Shown: positions 51,152-59,634 of the stretch, piece after piece
Layout of the letters: each line of letters opens with the position of its first letter
How positions within the stretch are numbered: the stretch's first letter is position 1
Assembly: GCA_021772135.1 (NCBI GenBank)
Contig: JADYXQ010000189.1
Span: 1 to 64,000 of the forward strand
DNA: 64,000 nucleotides
Reading direction: 5' to 3'
From: Candidatus Obscuribacter sp.
GTDB lineage: Bacteria > Cyanobacteriota > Vampirovibrionia > Obscuribacterales > Obscuribacteraceae
Translations under genes and position numbers: made by a program
The notes under the pieces: generated by a model
The model's input: the letters and a program-made list of their open reading frames with translations, nothing else
The model's database searches: none
Told to the model about the DNA's origin: nothing

Positions 51152-52399
51152 ATGAAAACTTATGGCATTGCTCTTAAAATAATGCTTTGCAGCACTTTTA
51201 GCTTGCAACTATTGTGGAACCTGCAAGCACTACCAGCAGTGGCGGGCGAGTCAAAAGAAGCGATTTTAACCCGCATTACGGGCCAACTTGAGAGTGAAAA
51301 CCGGCCTGATAAAGCTGGTTTGAAACAACTGGAAAGCGAACTCACTAAAATCATTGAAGCAAATCCCAGCGCTTCTGCTTATCATCTACGGGCCATGATC
51401 AAGTTTTATTTAAATGATTACGGTGGCTCGCTTATTGACTGCAATGCGGCCATAAAACTTGACAGCAAGTACAGCAAAGCTTATATGCAACGCGGCGTCG
51501 ATTATTGCTTAAACGGCAAACCTGAGCTTGGTGTGGCCGACTTCAGCAAAGCCATCGAATGCGGTGACAAGAGATTGAGCACCTATCTCAACAGAGGTTC
51601 AGCAGAGCAACAGATTAACAAACACACTGAAGCAATCGCCGACTTTAGTAAAGTGATTGCCGGCGATAAAAATGCAGAAAGCGTACTGCTGGCAAGAATG
51701 CTCAGATCGCGGTCATATCTATCAACAAAGCTCTATGAACTAGCAGTTAAAGACGCCGATTTTGTCATTGACGGTAAATCTAGCAGTATGCCTCCGGAGT
51801 CAAAAGCGGAAGTTTATAAGACTAAAGGCAGCGCTCTATTCTTCCTGGACAAATATCAAGATGCCATTGACGCTCTAAAACTGTCGGCAGCGCTTTCCAG
51901 CGGTGACGCTAAAGGCAGCACCACTTTTATTATGGCAGCCAGTTACGCCAAACTTGGTGACAAAGAAAAAGCCATGGAAGCGCTCAAAATTTCCAAGAAT
52001 CTCGGTTACAGACCGGCTGATCCGCCACCAGACAGACCGGTGCATTTGTCTTCGAGTAAAGCTGACGAGATGCTCAAGCCATTGATTGAAAAAGCCAGAG
52101 AAACACTTCCTGACGCTAAGAAACGCTTTTTATCAGGCTTACCGGATGGCTATAAATTGTCTGTCACCACCCGTATTCGCGATCAGCGTGGTCGCGTTGA
52201 GCAGGTGTTTGTGCTGGTCAAGTCGTGGAAAGCTGACACCATAGATGGTGAGCTGGCCAGCCAAGTAGCGCTTAACGATTTCAAGTTGGGGCAACCGCTG
52301 CCGGTGGCTGAAAAAGACGTGCTTGATTGGACAATTCTCAGCCCACAGGGTACTGAAGAAGGCAACTTAATCGGTAAGTTCTTGGATTCGCAACATTAG
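51152..52399 (+). CDS. Secreted TPR protein
   Basis: About 415 residues. A signal peptide (IALKIMLCSTFSLQLLWNLQ) is followed by classical TPRs at about 55-270 (SAYHLRAMIKFYLNDYGGSL, KAYMQRGVDYCLNGKPELG, TYLNRGSAEQQINKHTEAI). The last 130 residues form a separate domain, with VTTRIRDQRGRVEQVFVLV and LDWTILSPQGTEEGN, that I do not recognise; it may be an enzyme-like or binding module. ATG 51152, with GGGGT upstream, is preferred over the adjacent TTG. Confidence 0.82.
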   Translation: MKTYGIALKIMLCSTFSLQLLWNLQALPAVAGESKEAILTRITGQLESENRPDKAGLKQLESELTKIIEANPSASAYHLRAMIKFYLNDYGGSLIDCNAAIKLDSKYSKAYMQRGVDYCLNGKPELGVADFSKAIECGDKRLSTYLNRGSAEQQINKHTEAIADFSKVIAGDKNAESVLLARMLRSRSYLSTKLYELAVKDADFVIDGKSSSMPPESKAEVYKTKGSALFFLDKYQDAIDALKLSAALSSGDAKGSTTFIMAASYAKLGDKEKAMEALKISKNLGYRPADPPPDRPVHLSSSKADEMLKPLIEKARETLPDAKKRFLSGLPDGYKLSVTTRIRDQRGRVEQVFVLVKSWKADTIDGELASQVALNDFKLGQPLPVAEKDVLDWTILSPQGTEEGNLIGKFLDSQH

Positions 52400-52433
52400 A
52401 CAGGCTAGCTTATGACAAGACATATATCCAATT

Positions 52434-52462
52434 TTGACAAAAGATTTATTAACCTCTACACC
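52434..52462 (+). promoter_or_regulatory. Candidate promoter of the phytochrome/two-component operon
   Basis: A consensus -35, TTGACA at 52434-52439, is followed after 17 bases by TACACC at 52457-52462 (three of six matches). It would give a leader of about 135 bases before the hybrid-kinase ATG. Confidence 0.35.
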
Positions 52463-52602
52463 TGAAGTCAGCAACAGTTTCGGGCGGAACTGCTTTAGGA
52501 AGCTCGAGTGTTCTGACGTGGCACTGTCATGATAGTTATAGATAAGCCTGGCTATATCTGCGGAATCTATTCTAATGACACTCGCATACTGGAGAGATTA
52601 CT

Positions 52603-54474
52603 ATGCAGCCTTCCGCTCCGCAACCTTACATCGATGCCACAGTATTGCCCTACCGCATTTTATTGATTGAGGGAAACGAAGCTGATGCAAAAATTCTTCT
52701 GAACCAGATCAATACGCTCTTGGAGAAGTGGATCACAGTTGAACACTGCACCGGACAGGAAGCCGCCCTGCGCCACCTGGAAGTAGGCAGTTTTGATTTA
52801 ATTGTGCTGGATTTATCTTTGCCGGACATCGAGAGCACAAGCAAAGTTGCAAACGTTCACAGAGCGGCTCCGGCGCTGCCGATTATTGTTTTAACTGGGT
52901 CGGATAATGTCACTATGGCAGTGCATGCTTTAGATAATGGCGCCCAAGATTACTTGGTAAAAGGCGAAATAGATCAATCAACTTTCTTACGTTCTATCAG
53001 GTATGCAGTAGCAAGACAGCATTCCCTTGAGCTATCGGAACGCCTTGTGTCTCTGGTTGAGTGCTCTGATGAGTCAATTATTGGAAAAACACTAAAAGGC
53101 AAGATTACCAGCTGGAATGCAGCATCAGAACGTCTGTATGGATACACAGCAGAAGAAGCGATTGGAAAATCTGCTTCGATGCTTTTACCTCAGGGTTCAA
53201 ACGGGGAGCTGACCGGCATTCTGGACATAATCAAAGCTGGAGGGTCCGTCCGCAATAAGGAAACCGTTCACGTCGCAAAAGACGGCCACTCAATCGACAT
53301 TGACCTTTCAGTTTCGGCAATAAAGACTGATGGCGCCATCATTGGCGCCGCAGCATTTACTCGCGATATGACTCAGCGTAAACAAGGCATTCTGGCGCTA
53401 AAAGAATTTGAACATAAACTCAGTATCGCCTTAAAAACAGGAAATGTCGGCCTTTGGGATGTAGATCTTGAGACCGGTAAAGTCTGGCGCTCGATAAGGC
53501 ATGACGAGATCTTTGGCTATGATTCGCTTTTGCCGGTGTGGAACTTCGAAGTTTTCCTGACGCATGTTTCGCCGGAAGACCGAGTATATGCCAGAGACGC
53601 TTTCGAGCGCGGAGTTGCAACTGGAGACTTCTACTTGGAATGTAGAATCATTAGAACTGACAAAGTTCTGCGCTGGATTAGTGCCCGCGGTGAAATTATC
53701 AGGGACTTAGATGGAAAGGCGATCCGGATGATGGGCGCTGTGTCAGATATTACGGATCAAAAACAACAAGAAGAACAGTCGCGGCTAGCGGCCGTGGCAG
53801 AAGGGCGGGAAGAGTTTATGGCTACGCTGACTCATGATCTCAAAAACCCCCTGATTGGAGCAAATCGCTTACTTGAGCTACTGGTGGCAGGGGCGTTAGG
53901 CCCGCTTTCAACTGAGCAGGCTGAGCTTTTGGAGACATTGAGAAAGAGCAACCTTGACCTTTTATCTATGATTCACAATTTGATCGATGTCTATCGCTAT
54001 GAGAAAGATGCAGCCACCCTGGACCTTCAAGAGACAAATCTGGTCGGTCTCATTGATGAATGTATCAGTCAGGCTCAGATCCTCAGCAAAAATGTAATTA
54101 ATTCGGACCTACCAAAACAGATGGACAACATAAGGCTGGATTCTTTTGCTATCAGACGGGTTGTTCAAAATTTATTGAGCAACGCCGTGAAATTCAGTCC
54201 GGAGGGCGCAATTACAGTTCGTTTAAAAATTCAGACCGATCAAACCGTCATCGAAGTCGAGGACCATGGACCCGGCATTAAGCCAGAAGAACTGTCACGC
54301 CTCTTCAAGAGATTTTCGCAAGGAGCCGCCGGCAAACGGTACGCTGGCGGTAATGGTCTTGGACTCTATCTTTGCAAACAGATTATTGAAGCGCATGGCG
54401 GAACTATTGAATGCCGGAGCCAATTGAACGATACAACCACTTTTCGATTCTGCCTTCCCCTGAGGCAGCCATAG
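52603..54474 (+). CDS. Hybrid sensor histidine kinase: receiver-PAS-PAS-kinase
   Basis: 623 residues. An N-terminal receiver (15-140) has phospho-acceptor D70 in IVLDLSLPD and Lys in YLVKGEID. PAS 1 (about 150-255; ITSWNAASERLYGYTAEEAIG) and PAS 2 with PAC (about 270-390) follow. The kinase core has the phospho-His H411 in TLTHDLKNPLIG and an HATPase with NLLSNAVKFSPEG, VEDHGPGI and GGNGLGLYLCKQI. Cytoplasmic; no membrane helix. It lies directly before a receiver gene (stop and start abut), so it probably phosphorylates that protein. Its DHp helix closely resembles that of the downstream phytochrome kinase. Confidence 0.93.
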   Translation: MQPSAPQPYIDATVLPYRILLIEGNEADAKILLNQINTLLEKWITVEHCTGQEAALRHLEVGSFDLIVLDLSLPDIESTSKVANVHRAAPALPIIVLTGSDNVTMAVHALDNGAQDYLVKGEIDQSTFLRSIRYAVARQHSLELSERLVSLVECSDESIIGKTLKGKITSWNAASERLYGYTAEEAIGKSASMLLPQGSNGELTGILDIIKAGGSVRNKETVHVAKDGHSIDIDLSVSAIKTDGAIIGAAAFTRDMTQRKQGILALKEFEHKLSIALKTGNVGLWDVDLETGKVWRSIRHDEIFGYDSLLPVWNFEVFLTHVSPEDRVYARDAFERGVATGDFYLECRIIRTDKVLRWISARGEIIRDLDGKAIRMMGAVSDITDQKQQEEQSRLAAVAEGREEFMATLTHDLKNPLIGANRLLELLVAGALGPLSTEQAELLETLRKSNLDLLSMIHNLIDVYRYEKDAATLDLQETNLVGLIDECISQAQILSKNVINSDLPKQMDNIRLDSFAIRRVVQNLLSNAVKFSPEGAITVRLKIQTDQTVIEVEDHGPGIKPEELSRLFKRFSQGAAGKRYAGGNGLGLYLCKQIIEAHGGTIECRSQLNDTTTFRFCLPLRQP

Positions 54475-54852
54475 ATGAAAATCTTGATCGTTGAAGATGA
54501 CGACTTGTTGAATAAAGTAATGTCACTCCAGCTCACTGCCGCCGGAATGTCAGCGAGATCGGCTAGAACCGGTGAGGAAGCGCTAAGGAAGATAGAGGAA
54601 CAGGTGCCGGCGGTGCTGATTCTAGATGTCGGATTGCCTGATATGACAGCTTATGAAATCGTGGAACAGTTGCAAAAAAATCCGGCCACACGCGACATTG
54701 CTTTGATTATTCATACCTCTCTGGATCTGTCCAGCGAAGAGCAAGCAAAACTAACCCTGGGACATACGAAATTCATTACGAAGGCAACAGCATATAGCTT
54801 TGCTCTGGCAGAGATAGCGCTCAAGCTTGTGCCGGAACAAAGTGGAATTTGA
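54475..54852 (+). CDS. Single-domain response regulator
   Basis: 125 residues, receiver only. Acidic pair D8/D9 in IVEDDD, phospho-acceptor D51 in LILDVGLPD, Lys in KFITKAT. It starts immediately after the stop of the hybrid kinase, with no gap. The phytochrome kinase follows 24 bases later. It may carry phosphate between the two kinases or to a remote target. Confidence 0.92.
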   Translation: MKILIVEDDDLLNKVMSLQLTAAGMSARSARTGEEALRKIEEQVPAVLILDVGLPDMTAYEIVEQLQKNPATRDIALIIHTSLDLSSEEQAKLTLGHTKFITKATAYSFALAEIALKLVPEQSGI

Positions 54853-54876
54853 CGCGAATGAAAATTGAAAATGTAA

Positions 54877-57153
54877 ATGAAAATGATTAATACCGACATC
54901 GATCTCACCTCCTGTGACCAGGAACCTATTCACCTCATCGGTAGTATTCAGCCTCACGGCGTCCTTTTGGCAATAGAGGGCGACGACCTCCACATTTCTC
55001 ATGCCAGCGCCAACTCAAACTGTTTATTTGGTGTCACACATCAAGAGTTAATTGGTCTATCTATTGAGCGGTTTCTCAGTACCGAAGCTTGCCACCACAT
55101 CAGGCAAATTGCTAATAATCGTAAGTTGCTTGTGCTCGCGTCGCAAATCAGCAGTACAGTGACCACATCAGAGGCACAGCTGATCACGGTTCACAAAAAC
55201 GGTAGCGTCATAATTCTAGAACTAGAGCCGCTGTTAGCGCTTGGATCTGAAGCAACCGCCTATCAGGTTATTGACAGCCTAACTTCTCTATTTTCAAGCA
55301 ACGACATGACAGAAGCCTTTTCACTTGTCTGCAAGGAAGTGCAGCGAATTACCGAGTTTGACAGAGTACTGGTTTATCAGTTCTCTGATGATTTTAGTGG
55401 CTCAGTGGTAGCGGAGGAGAGGAGAGAATGCATTCCGTCGTTTCTAAACCACAAGTTTCCCGGCACGGACATTCCCAAGCAGGCCAGAGAGCTTTATGTA
55501 AAAAACACCATCAGATGCCTTGTTGACGTGCACTCTGAATCAGTGCCAGTGCTGCCGGCAATAAACGATATTACAAAATTGCCACTTGATTTGAGCTTCT
55601 CTATCCTCAGAAGCATGTCGCCCATACATGTTCAATATTTGAAAAACATGGGAGTGTCGGCCTCACTGTCTATTTCGATAATAAAAGACAGGCAACTCTG
55701 GGCTCTTATTGTCTGCCATCACCTGGAGCCAAAGTTAGTCAATTATCGAATAAGAGCATTGTGCTCGGTTCTTGCAAATGTCTTTTCTGCATTTATAACG
55801 AGATTTGAGCACGAGCAGGGTTCGCAACACATGCTCTCAACAATGCCATTGCAAGCCCGTTTACTGGGGAGTATGCATACCCACAAAAACATTGTTGCCG
55901 GACTTCTGGCTTCGTCTGCCGACCTGCCGGCTTTGACAAATGCCAGAGGATTCGCCATTAGTATTGAAGGAAAATTGACGACTGTTGGACTAACACCGTC
56001 GGATACGTCCATTTACGAACTTCTGCAATGGCTAGGCAACAATGGTGATGCTACTTTTCACACACATTGCCTATCATCTGTGTTTTCCGGCGGCACTAGC
56101 ATGTCGCAATTTGCCAGCGGAGTTCTTGCCACGCGTCCCTACGACAGCAGCTGCTGGCTCATTTGGTTTCGTCCCGAGGCTGTCGAAGAAGTGTTATGGG
56201 CAGGCAATCCACACAAATCCACCGAACTTGAAAACGGTGAACTAAACCCACGAAATTCGTTTGAAAGCTGGAAGGAATTAGTGCAAGGAAAAGCACAGCC
56301 CTGGAGGCAATTTGAGATTGATAGCGCGCTGGCTCTGGGCAAGGCCATCTCTAATTTTGTTATTCAACAGGTCCTCGAGCAGCAGTTGGTTGAAGAAAAA
56401 CTGCAAATGCAGCGCAGTGAATTTCGCAAACGGCGCAATGACTGGCTAGCAGCACTGGCCCATGACTTGCAAATTCCGTCTATTGGAGCCAATAGACTGC
56501 TCGATTTTTTACTGGATGATGCGCCCGAACCTATACCAGCAACACTGCGGCCCTTGCTTTCAGCACTTCGTGATAGCAGCGCCCAGCAACTCAAACGTAT
56601 TGGTATTTTTGTTGATGTGTTTCGTTATGAAGATAATAAGATTGATCAGTCTGCGCTATCTGCCGTTGTTCTAAAGGAAGTCATTAGCGAGTGCATACAA
56701 GAGCTATTGCCGAGCGCAACGACAAAACGTGTAACCATTCGCACCACTATTGACGCATCTGCTGCGAAGGTAATTGGCGAACCGTCATCACTCTCTCGAC
56801 TGTTACTCAACTTGCTCGACAATGCCATTAGGTTCAGTCCAGAGGGGGGCGTGATCGAACTTTTTGTTGAGCGGGCGGGCACCCAAACAGATATTCGTAT
56901 TAAGGACAATGGGCCTGGAATCTCGGCAGAGCGTCAAGAGCAGGTGTTCGAGAACTTTTGGCAAGGAGGCAAACCAGGAAAGGTTCAAGCAGGTGTCGGA
57001 ATGGGTCTGTATCTGTGCCGGCAAATCGCGAGAGCTCTTGGTGGTGAAATTTCATGTAACAGCACCGCCGGTAATGGCGCAACTTTCACGGTCACCCTCC
57101 AGTCACCAGAACTCACAGACGATATCGGAGGCGCCAATGGTAGAGCAAAGTAA
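54877..57153 (+). CDS. bphP: Bacteriophytochrome histidine kinase
   Basis: 758 residues with PAS-GAF-PHY photosensory core and a histidine kinase. Biliverdin-binding Cys is C13 (SCDQEPIHLIGSIQPHG). The GAF domain has D198 in FPGTDIPKQARELY and H251 in RSMSPIHVQYLKNMGVSA. WALIVCHH carries the second chromophore-pocket His. The PHY tongue has PRNSFESWKELV near 459. The kinase has H529 in ALAHDLQIPSIG, LLNLLDNAIRFSPEG and DNGPGIS. All residues needed for a biliverdin photosensor of the DrBphP type are present. The residue four after the phospho-His is Ile, not Asn/Thr, so phosphatase activity is doubtful. No haem oxygenase gene is in the window. It is followed by an overlapping receiver gene. 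Confidence 0.93.
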   Translation: MKMINTDIDLTSCDQEPIHLIGSIQPHGVLLAIEGDDLHISHASANSNCLFGVTHQELIGLSIERFLSTEACHHIRQIANNRKLLVLASQISSTVTTSEAQLITVHKNGSVIILELEPLLALGSEATAYQVIDSLTSLFSSNDMTEAFSLVCKEVQRITEFDRVLVYQFSDDFSGSVVAEERRECIPSFLNHKFPGTDIPKQARELYVKNTIRCLVDVHSESVPVLPAINDITKLPLDLSFSILRSMSPIHVQYLKNMGVSASLSISIIKDRQLWALIVCHHLEPKLVNYRIRALCSVLANVFSAFITRFEHEQGSQHMLSTMPLQARLLGSMHTHKNIVAGLLASSADLPALTNARGFAISIEGKLTTVGLTPSDTSIYELLQWLGNNGDATFHTHCLSSVFSGGTSMSQFASGVLATRPYDSSCWLIWFRPEAVEEVLWAGNPHKSTELENGELNPRNSFESWKELVQGKAQPWRQFEIDSALALGKAISNFVIQQVLEQQLVEEKLQMQRSEFRKRRNDWLAALAHDLQIPSIGANRLLDFLLDDAPEPIPATLRPLLSALRDSSAQQLKRIGIFVDVFRYEDNKIDQSALSAVVLKEVISECIQELLPSATTKRVTIRTTIDASAAKVIGEPSSLSRLLLNLLDNAIRFSPEGGVIELFVERAGTQTDIRIKDNGPGISAERQEQVFENFWQGGKPGKVQAGVGMGLYLCRQIARALGGEISCNSTAGNGATFTVTLQSPELTDDIGGANGRAK

Positions 57154-57541
57154 TGAGATACGAATTTTGTTAGTCGAAGATGACAAACTTATGCGACTCG
57201 GATTGAAATTAGTTTTAAATGCAATGACCGCAATAAAAGTCGTCGGAGAAGCCGAGAATGGACTGACGGCAATCGAAAAAACCAGTGAACTTCAACCTGA
57301 CCTTGTTTTACTTGATATTGGATTACCTGATCTAAGCGGGTTGGAGGCCCTTCCTGCGATTAGACAGCAATGCCCGAAGACACGGATTCTTATGCTGACG
57401 TCGCACGATGATTTGGTTATTTCTGCAATCGATGGCGGAGCGGACGGTCTATGCAAGAAGAACGTGTCAAATGAGCAGTTGTATCTGGCGATTCAGTCAG
57501 TTTTGGCGGGTGAGAAATGGTTCGACACTACAGAAGCCTAG
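57137..57541 (+). CDS. NarL-like receiver without output domain
   Basis: 134 residues. ATG 57137 is chosen because GGAGG lies five bases upstream and the receiver fold begins at once; it overlaps the phytochrome gene by 17 bases. The acidic pair is in LLVEDDK, the phospho-acceptor D60 in VLLDIGLPD, Lys in GLCKKN. The wording is that of NarL/FixJ-type receivers, but the chain ends where the linker to the HTH would begin, so there is no DNA-binding domain. A long open frame upstream (from 56864) is an out-of-phase extension inside the phytochrome gene. Confidence 0.88.
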   Translation: MVEQSNEIRILLVEDDKLMRLGLKLVLNAMTAIKVVGEAENGLTAIEKTSELQPDLVLLDIGLPDLSGLEALPAIRQQCPKTRILMLTSHDDLVISAIDGGADGLCKKNVSNEQLYLAIQSVLAGEKWFDTTEA

Positions 57542-57542
57542 T

Positions 57543-58976
57543 CTACAACGCCCGTAAAATCCTAACCAGCCTATCTATCCCGCGACGAAAAGCAGCCAGT
57601 GGAATGCGCTCATCTTTGCCGTGCATGGTAGCCAGATGCTCGGCGTCTACTTCAATTGGTTCGAAACCATAACTTTGTATTCCAAGTTCGCGAAACCAGT
57701 GTGAATCGGTAAACCATGGCACTACTACCGGTACCACCGGCGCGGTGGCTCCTTCTGCAGCATTGGCTTCTCTAATGGCGCGGAACATGTCGCTATCGTA
57801 AGGTGACGGGTCGCCCTTTTCCCACTCAATTATTTTGACGGCAATACTGGGGTCATTAATCGTCTGCTTTACCTCTGCTACGAACTCTTCTGGAGTAACC
57901 CCTGGAAGCAAGCGGCAATCGAGCTCAGCGTAAGATTGGGCCGGAATGACATTTGTTTTATAACCGGCTTTGAGTACAGTAATTGAAACCGTGTTGCGCA
58001 GCATTGAATATTTGAGTTTATCAACTGCCAGTTTTGCTTCAGTCTCTTTCGATGGATTTTCAGCAGTTTTTTCAATGTCGTTATATAGCTCTTTCAAGGG
58101 GCTTGCTTCTGTTTGGGCAATTGATTGGAAGAACTGTTTAGCAGCAGGCAGCAACTTCATTTTTGGTGGGTTGTCGGCAATGCGAGCCAGTGCTTTAATC
58201 ATTCGGTTGTTGGCCGAATCGCTCATGGGCATAGAAGCGTGGCCGGCCAGACCATCTGCTGTTAGCGAAAGCCACAAGACCGATTTCTCGGCATAATCTA
58301 CTCCCCAATATTTGGCTTTGCCACTGCTCTGCGCTTCAATTGAATAGCCTTCGTTCAATAAATATTCAGCGTCACTGACAAGTTCTTTTTTATTCTTGGC
58401 GAACCAATCAGCTCCGTATGTGCCGCCCACTTCTTCATCAGGGGTGGCAATAAAAATAATGTCTCTATCAAGCAAATGGCCTGATCGCTTGATCGCCAGC
58501 ATGGCAGCCAGCTCCATGATGCCCATGCCTTTCATATCCAGGGTGCCCCGGCCCCACAATTCGCCGTCGTGAATCTCGGCGGCAAATGGTGGATATTTCC
58601 AGTCGCTGGCCTGAGCCGGAACTACATCTATGTGGCTGAGCAAAATTACCGCTTTCTTTTTACCGGTGCCTTTCAAGCGTCCGACAACAATGGCGCGATC
58701 TTTGGCCGAGTCAAAAACTTGAGCTTCGATACCATTTACTTTAAGCACGCTTTGCAAATAAAGCGCTCCTAGTTTTTCATTGCCAGGAGGATTAGTAGTA
58801 TCAATTTTTATGTAGTTGCTAAGCAGTTTGACGGCCTGGTCATATTCGCTGTCACTGATGGCAGTCTTAGGATTGGGCTCATTGCTCTGCGCCCTGACAA
58901 ATTCAGAGGAGCTGGTAACTAAAGTGAATAAACTCAGTGTTGAAGCCAGAATCACTCTATTTAAAATCGCTGACAA
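57543..58976 (-). CDS. M20-family metallopeptidase (carboxypeptidase PM20D1-like), secreted
   Basis: About 477 residues with a signal peptide (ILNRVILASTLSLFTLVTSS). Metal-binding motifs of M20 peptidases: LLSHIDVVPA (first His), WGRGTLDMKGMG (bridging Asp), and TPDEEVGGTYGADW (Glu pair, catalytic Glu). The C-terminal His is in DAEHLATMHGKDE. Hydrolyses peptides or N-acyl amino acids in the periplasm. I prefer TTG 58976, with GAGGA upstream and a proper signal peptide; an ATG at 59072 has no ribosome binding site. It ends one base from the receiver gene, tail to tail. Confidence 0.9.
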   Translation of the reverse strand: MSAILNRVILASTLSLFTLVTSSSEFVRAQSNEPNPKTAISDSEYDQAVKLLSNYIKIDTTNPPGNEKLGALYLQSVLKVNGIEAQVFDSAKDRAIVVGRLKGTGKKKAVILLSHIDVVPAQASDWKYPPFAAEIHDGELWGRGTLDMKGMGIMELAAMLAIKRSGHLLDRDIIFIATPDEEVGGTYGADWFAKNKKELVSDAEYLLNEGYSIEAQSSGKAKYWGVDYAEKSVLWLSLTADGLAGHASMPMSDSANNRMIKALARIADNPPKMKLLPAAKQFFQSIAQTEASPLKELYNDIEKTAENPSKETEAKLAVDKLKYSMLRNTVSITVLKAGYKTNVIPAQSYAELDCRLLPGVTPEEFVAEVKQTINDPSIAVKIIEWEKGDPSPYDSDMFRAIREANAAEGATAPVVPVVVPWFTDSHWFRELGIQSYGFEPIEVDAEHLATMHGKDERIPLAAFRRGIDRLVRILRAL

Positions 58977-59160
58977 TTTGTCCTCACAGGGGCGGGAGTT
59001 GCAAAGCACAACTGGTGTATATATATGCCGACGAACCAAGTTTAGCGGCAAGATCAGTTTACTTGAAGGCAATGATATGGAATTAGGGTGGCTTATTTGA
59101 CAGAATGAATGGCTGAGAAGGTCCTTTGACTTTCCATGTGGTTCTTAAAGGATTATATAA

Positions 59161-59604
59161 ATGATTAAGTCAGCTCGTATTTTGGCCCTCACTGCCGCTT
59201 TCGCTCTTTCAGCTTTTGCGCCTTCGTGGGCCGATGACACAACTACAACATCAACTACCACCACTACTTCGACAGATACAACAGTGGCGCCAAAAAAAAC
59301 GTTTATGAACACTATCAAAACTGATAGCAAAAAAATCGAACAAGGCATGGTCAACGGCACTAAAAGTGCAGTCAAAGGTGTTGAAAAGGTCAGCAAAGAT
59401 ATAGGCAAAGGCACAAAGAAAACCGCTACTGCCGTAGTTAAAGGCACTCAAGCTTTAGTAAAAGATACCGGTAAAGGTCTCCAAAAAATGGGCGCCGGTG
59501 CCAAGAATGGCGTAGAGAAAATGACTGGTAAAGGCAAAGTAAAAACAACTGCCACAACCACTAATACTACAACCACAACAACAACTGACGATTCAGCAAA
59601 ATAG
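59161..59604 (+). CDS. Secreted Thr-rich protein with Lys/Gly amphipathic repeats
   Basis: 147 residues: a signal peptide (ARILALTAAFALSAFAPSWA), a Thr-rich stretch (TTTTSTTTTTSTDTT), a Lys/Gly/Val helix-like region of about 80 residues with repeated KG-x-x-K-x-x motifs (VEKVSKDIGKGTKKTATAV, VKDTGKGLQKMGAGAK), and a second Thr run at the end. It resembles LEA- or apolipoprotein-like amphipathic repeats. AAAGGA precedes the ATG. Function unknown. Confidence 0.7.
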   Translation: MIKSARILALTAAFALSAFAPSWADDTTTTSTTTTTSTDTTVAPKKTFMNTIKTDSKKIEQGMVNGTKSAVKGVEKVSKDIGKGTKKTATAVVKGTQALVKDTGKGLQKMGAGAKNGVEKMTGKGKVKTTATTTNTTTTTTTDDSAK

Positions 59605-59634
59605 AAAGTCAGTTACAGGGAGCAATTGAGATAT

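Noticed and set aside
56864-57136. N-terminal extension of the last receiver gene
   Set aside because: It lies out of phase inside the phytochrome gene; ATG 57137 with GGAGG gives a normal receiver.
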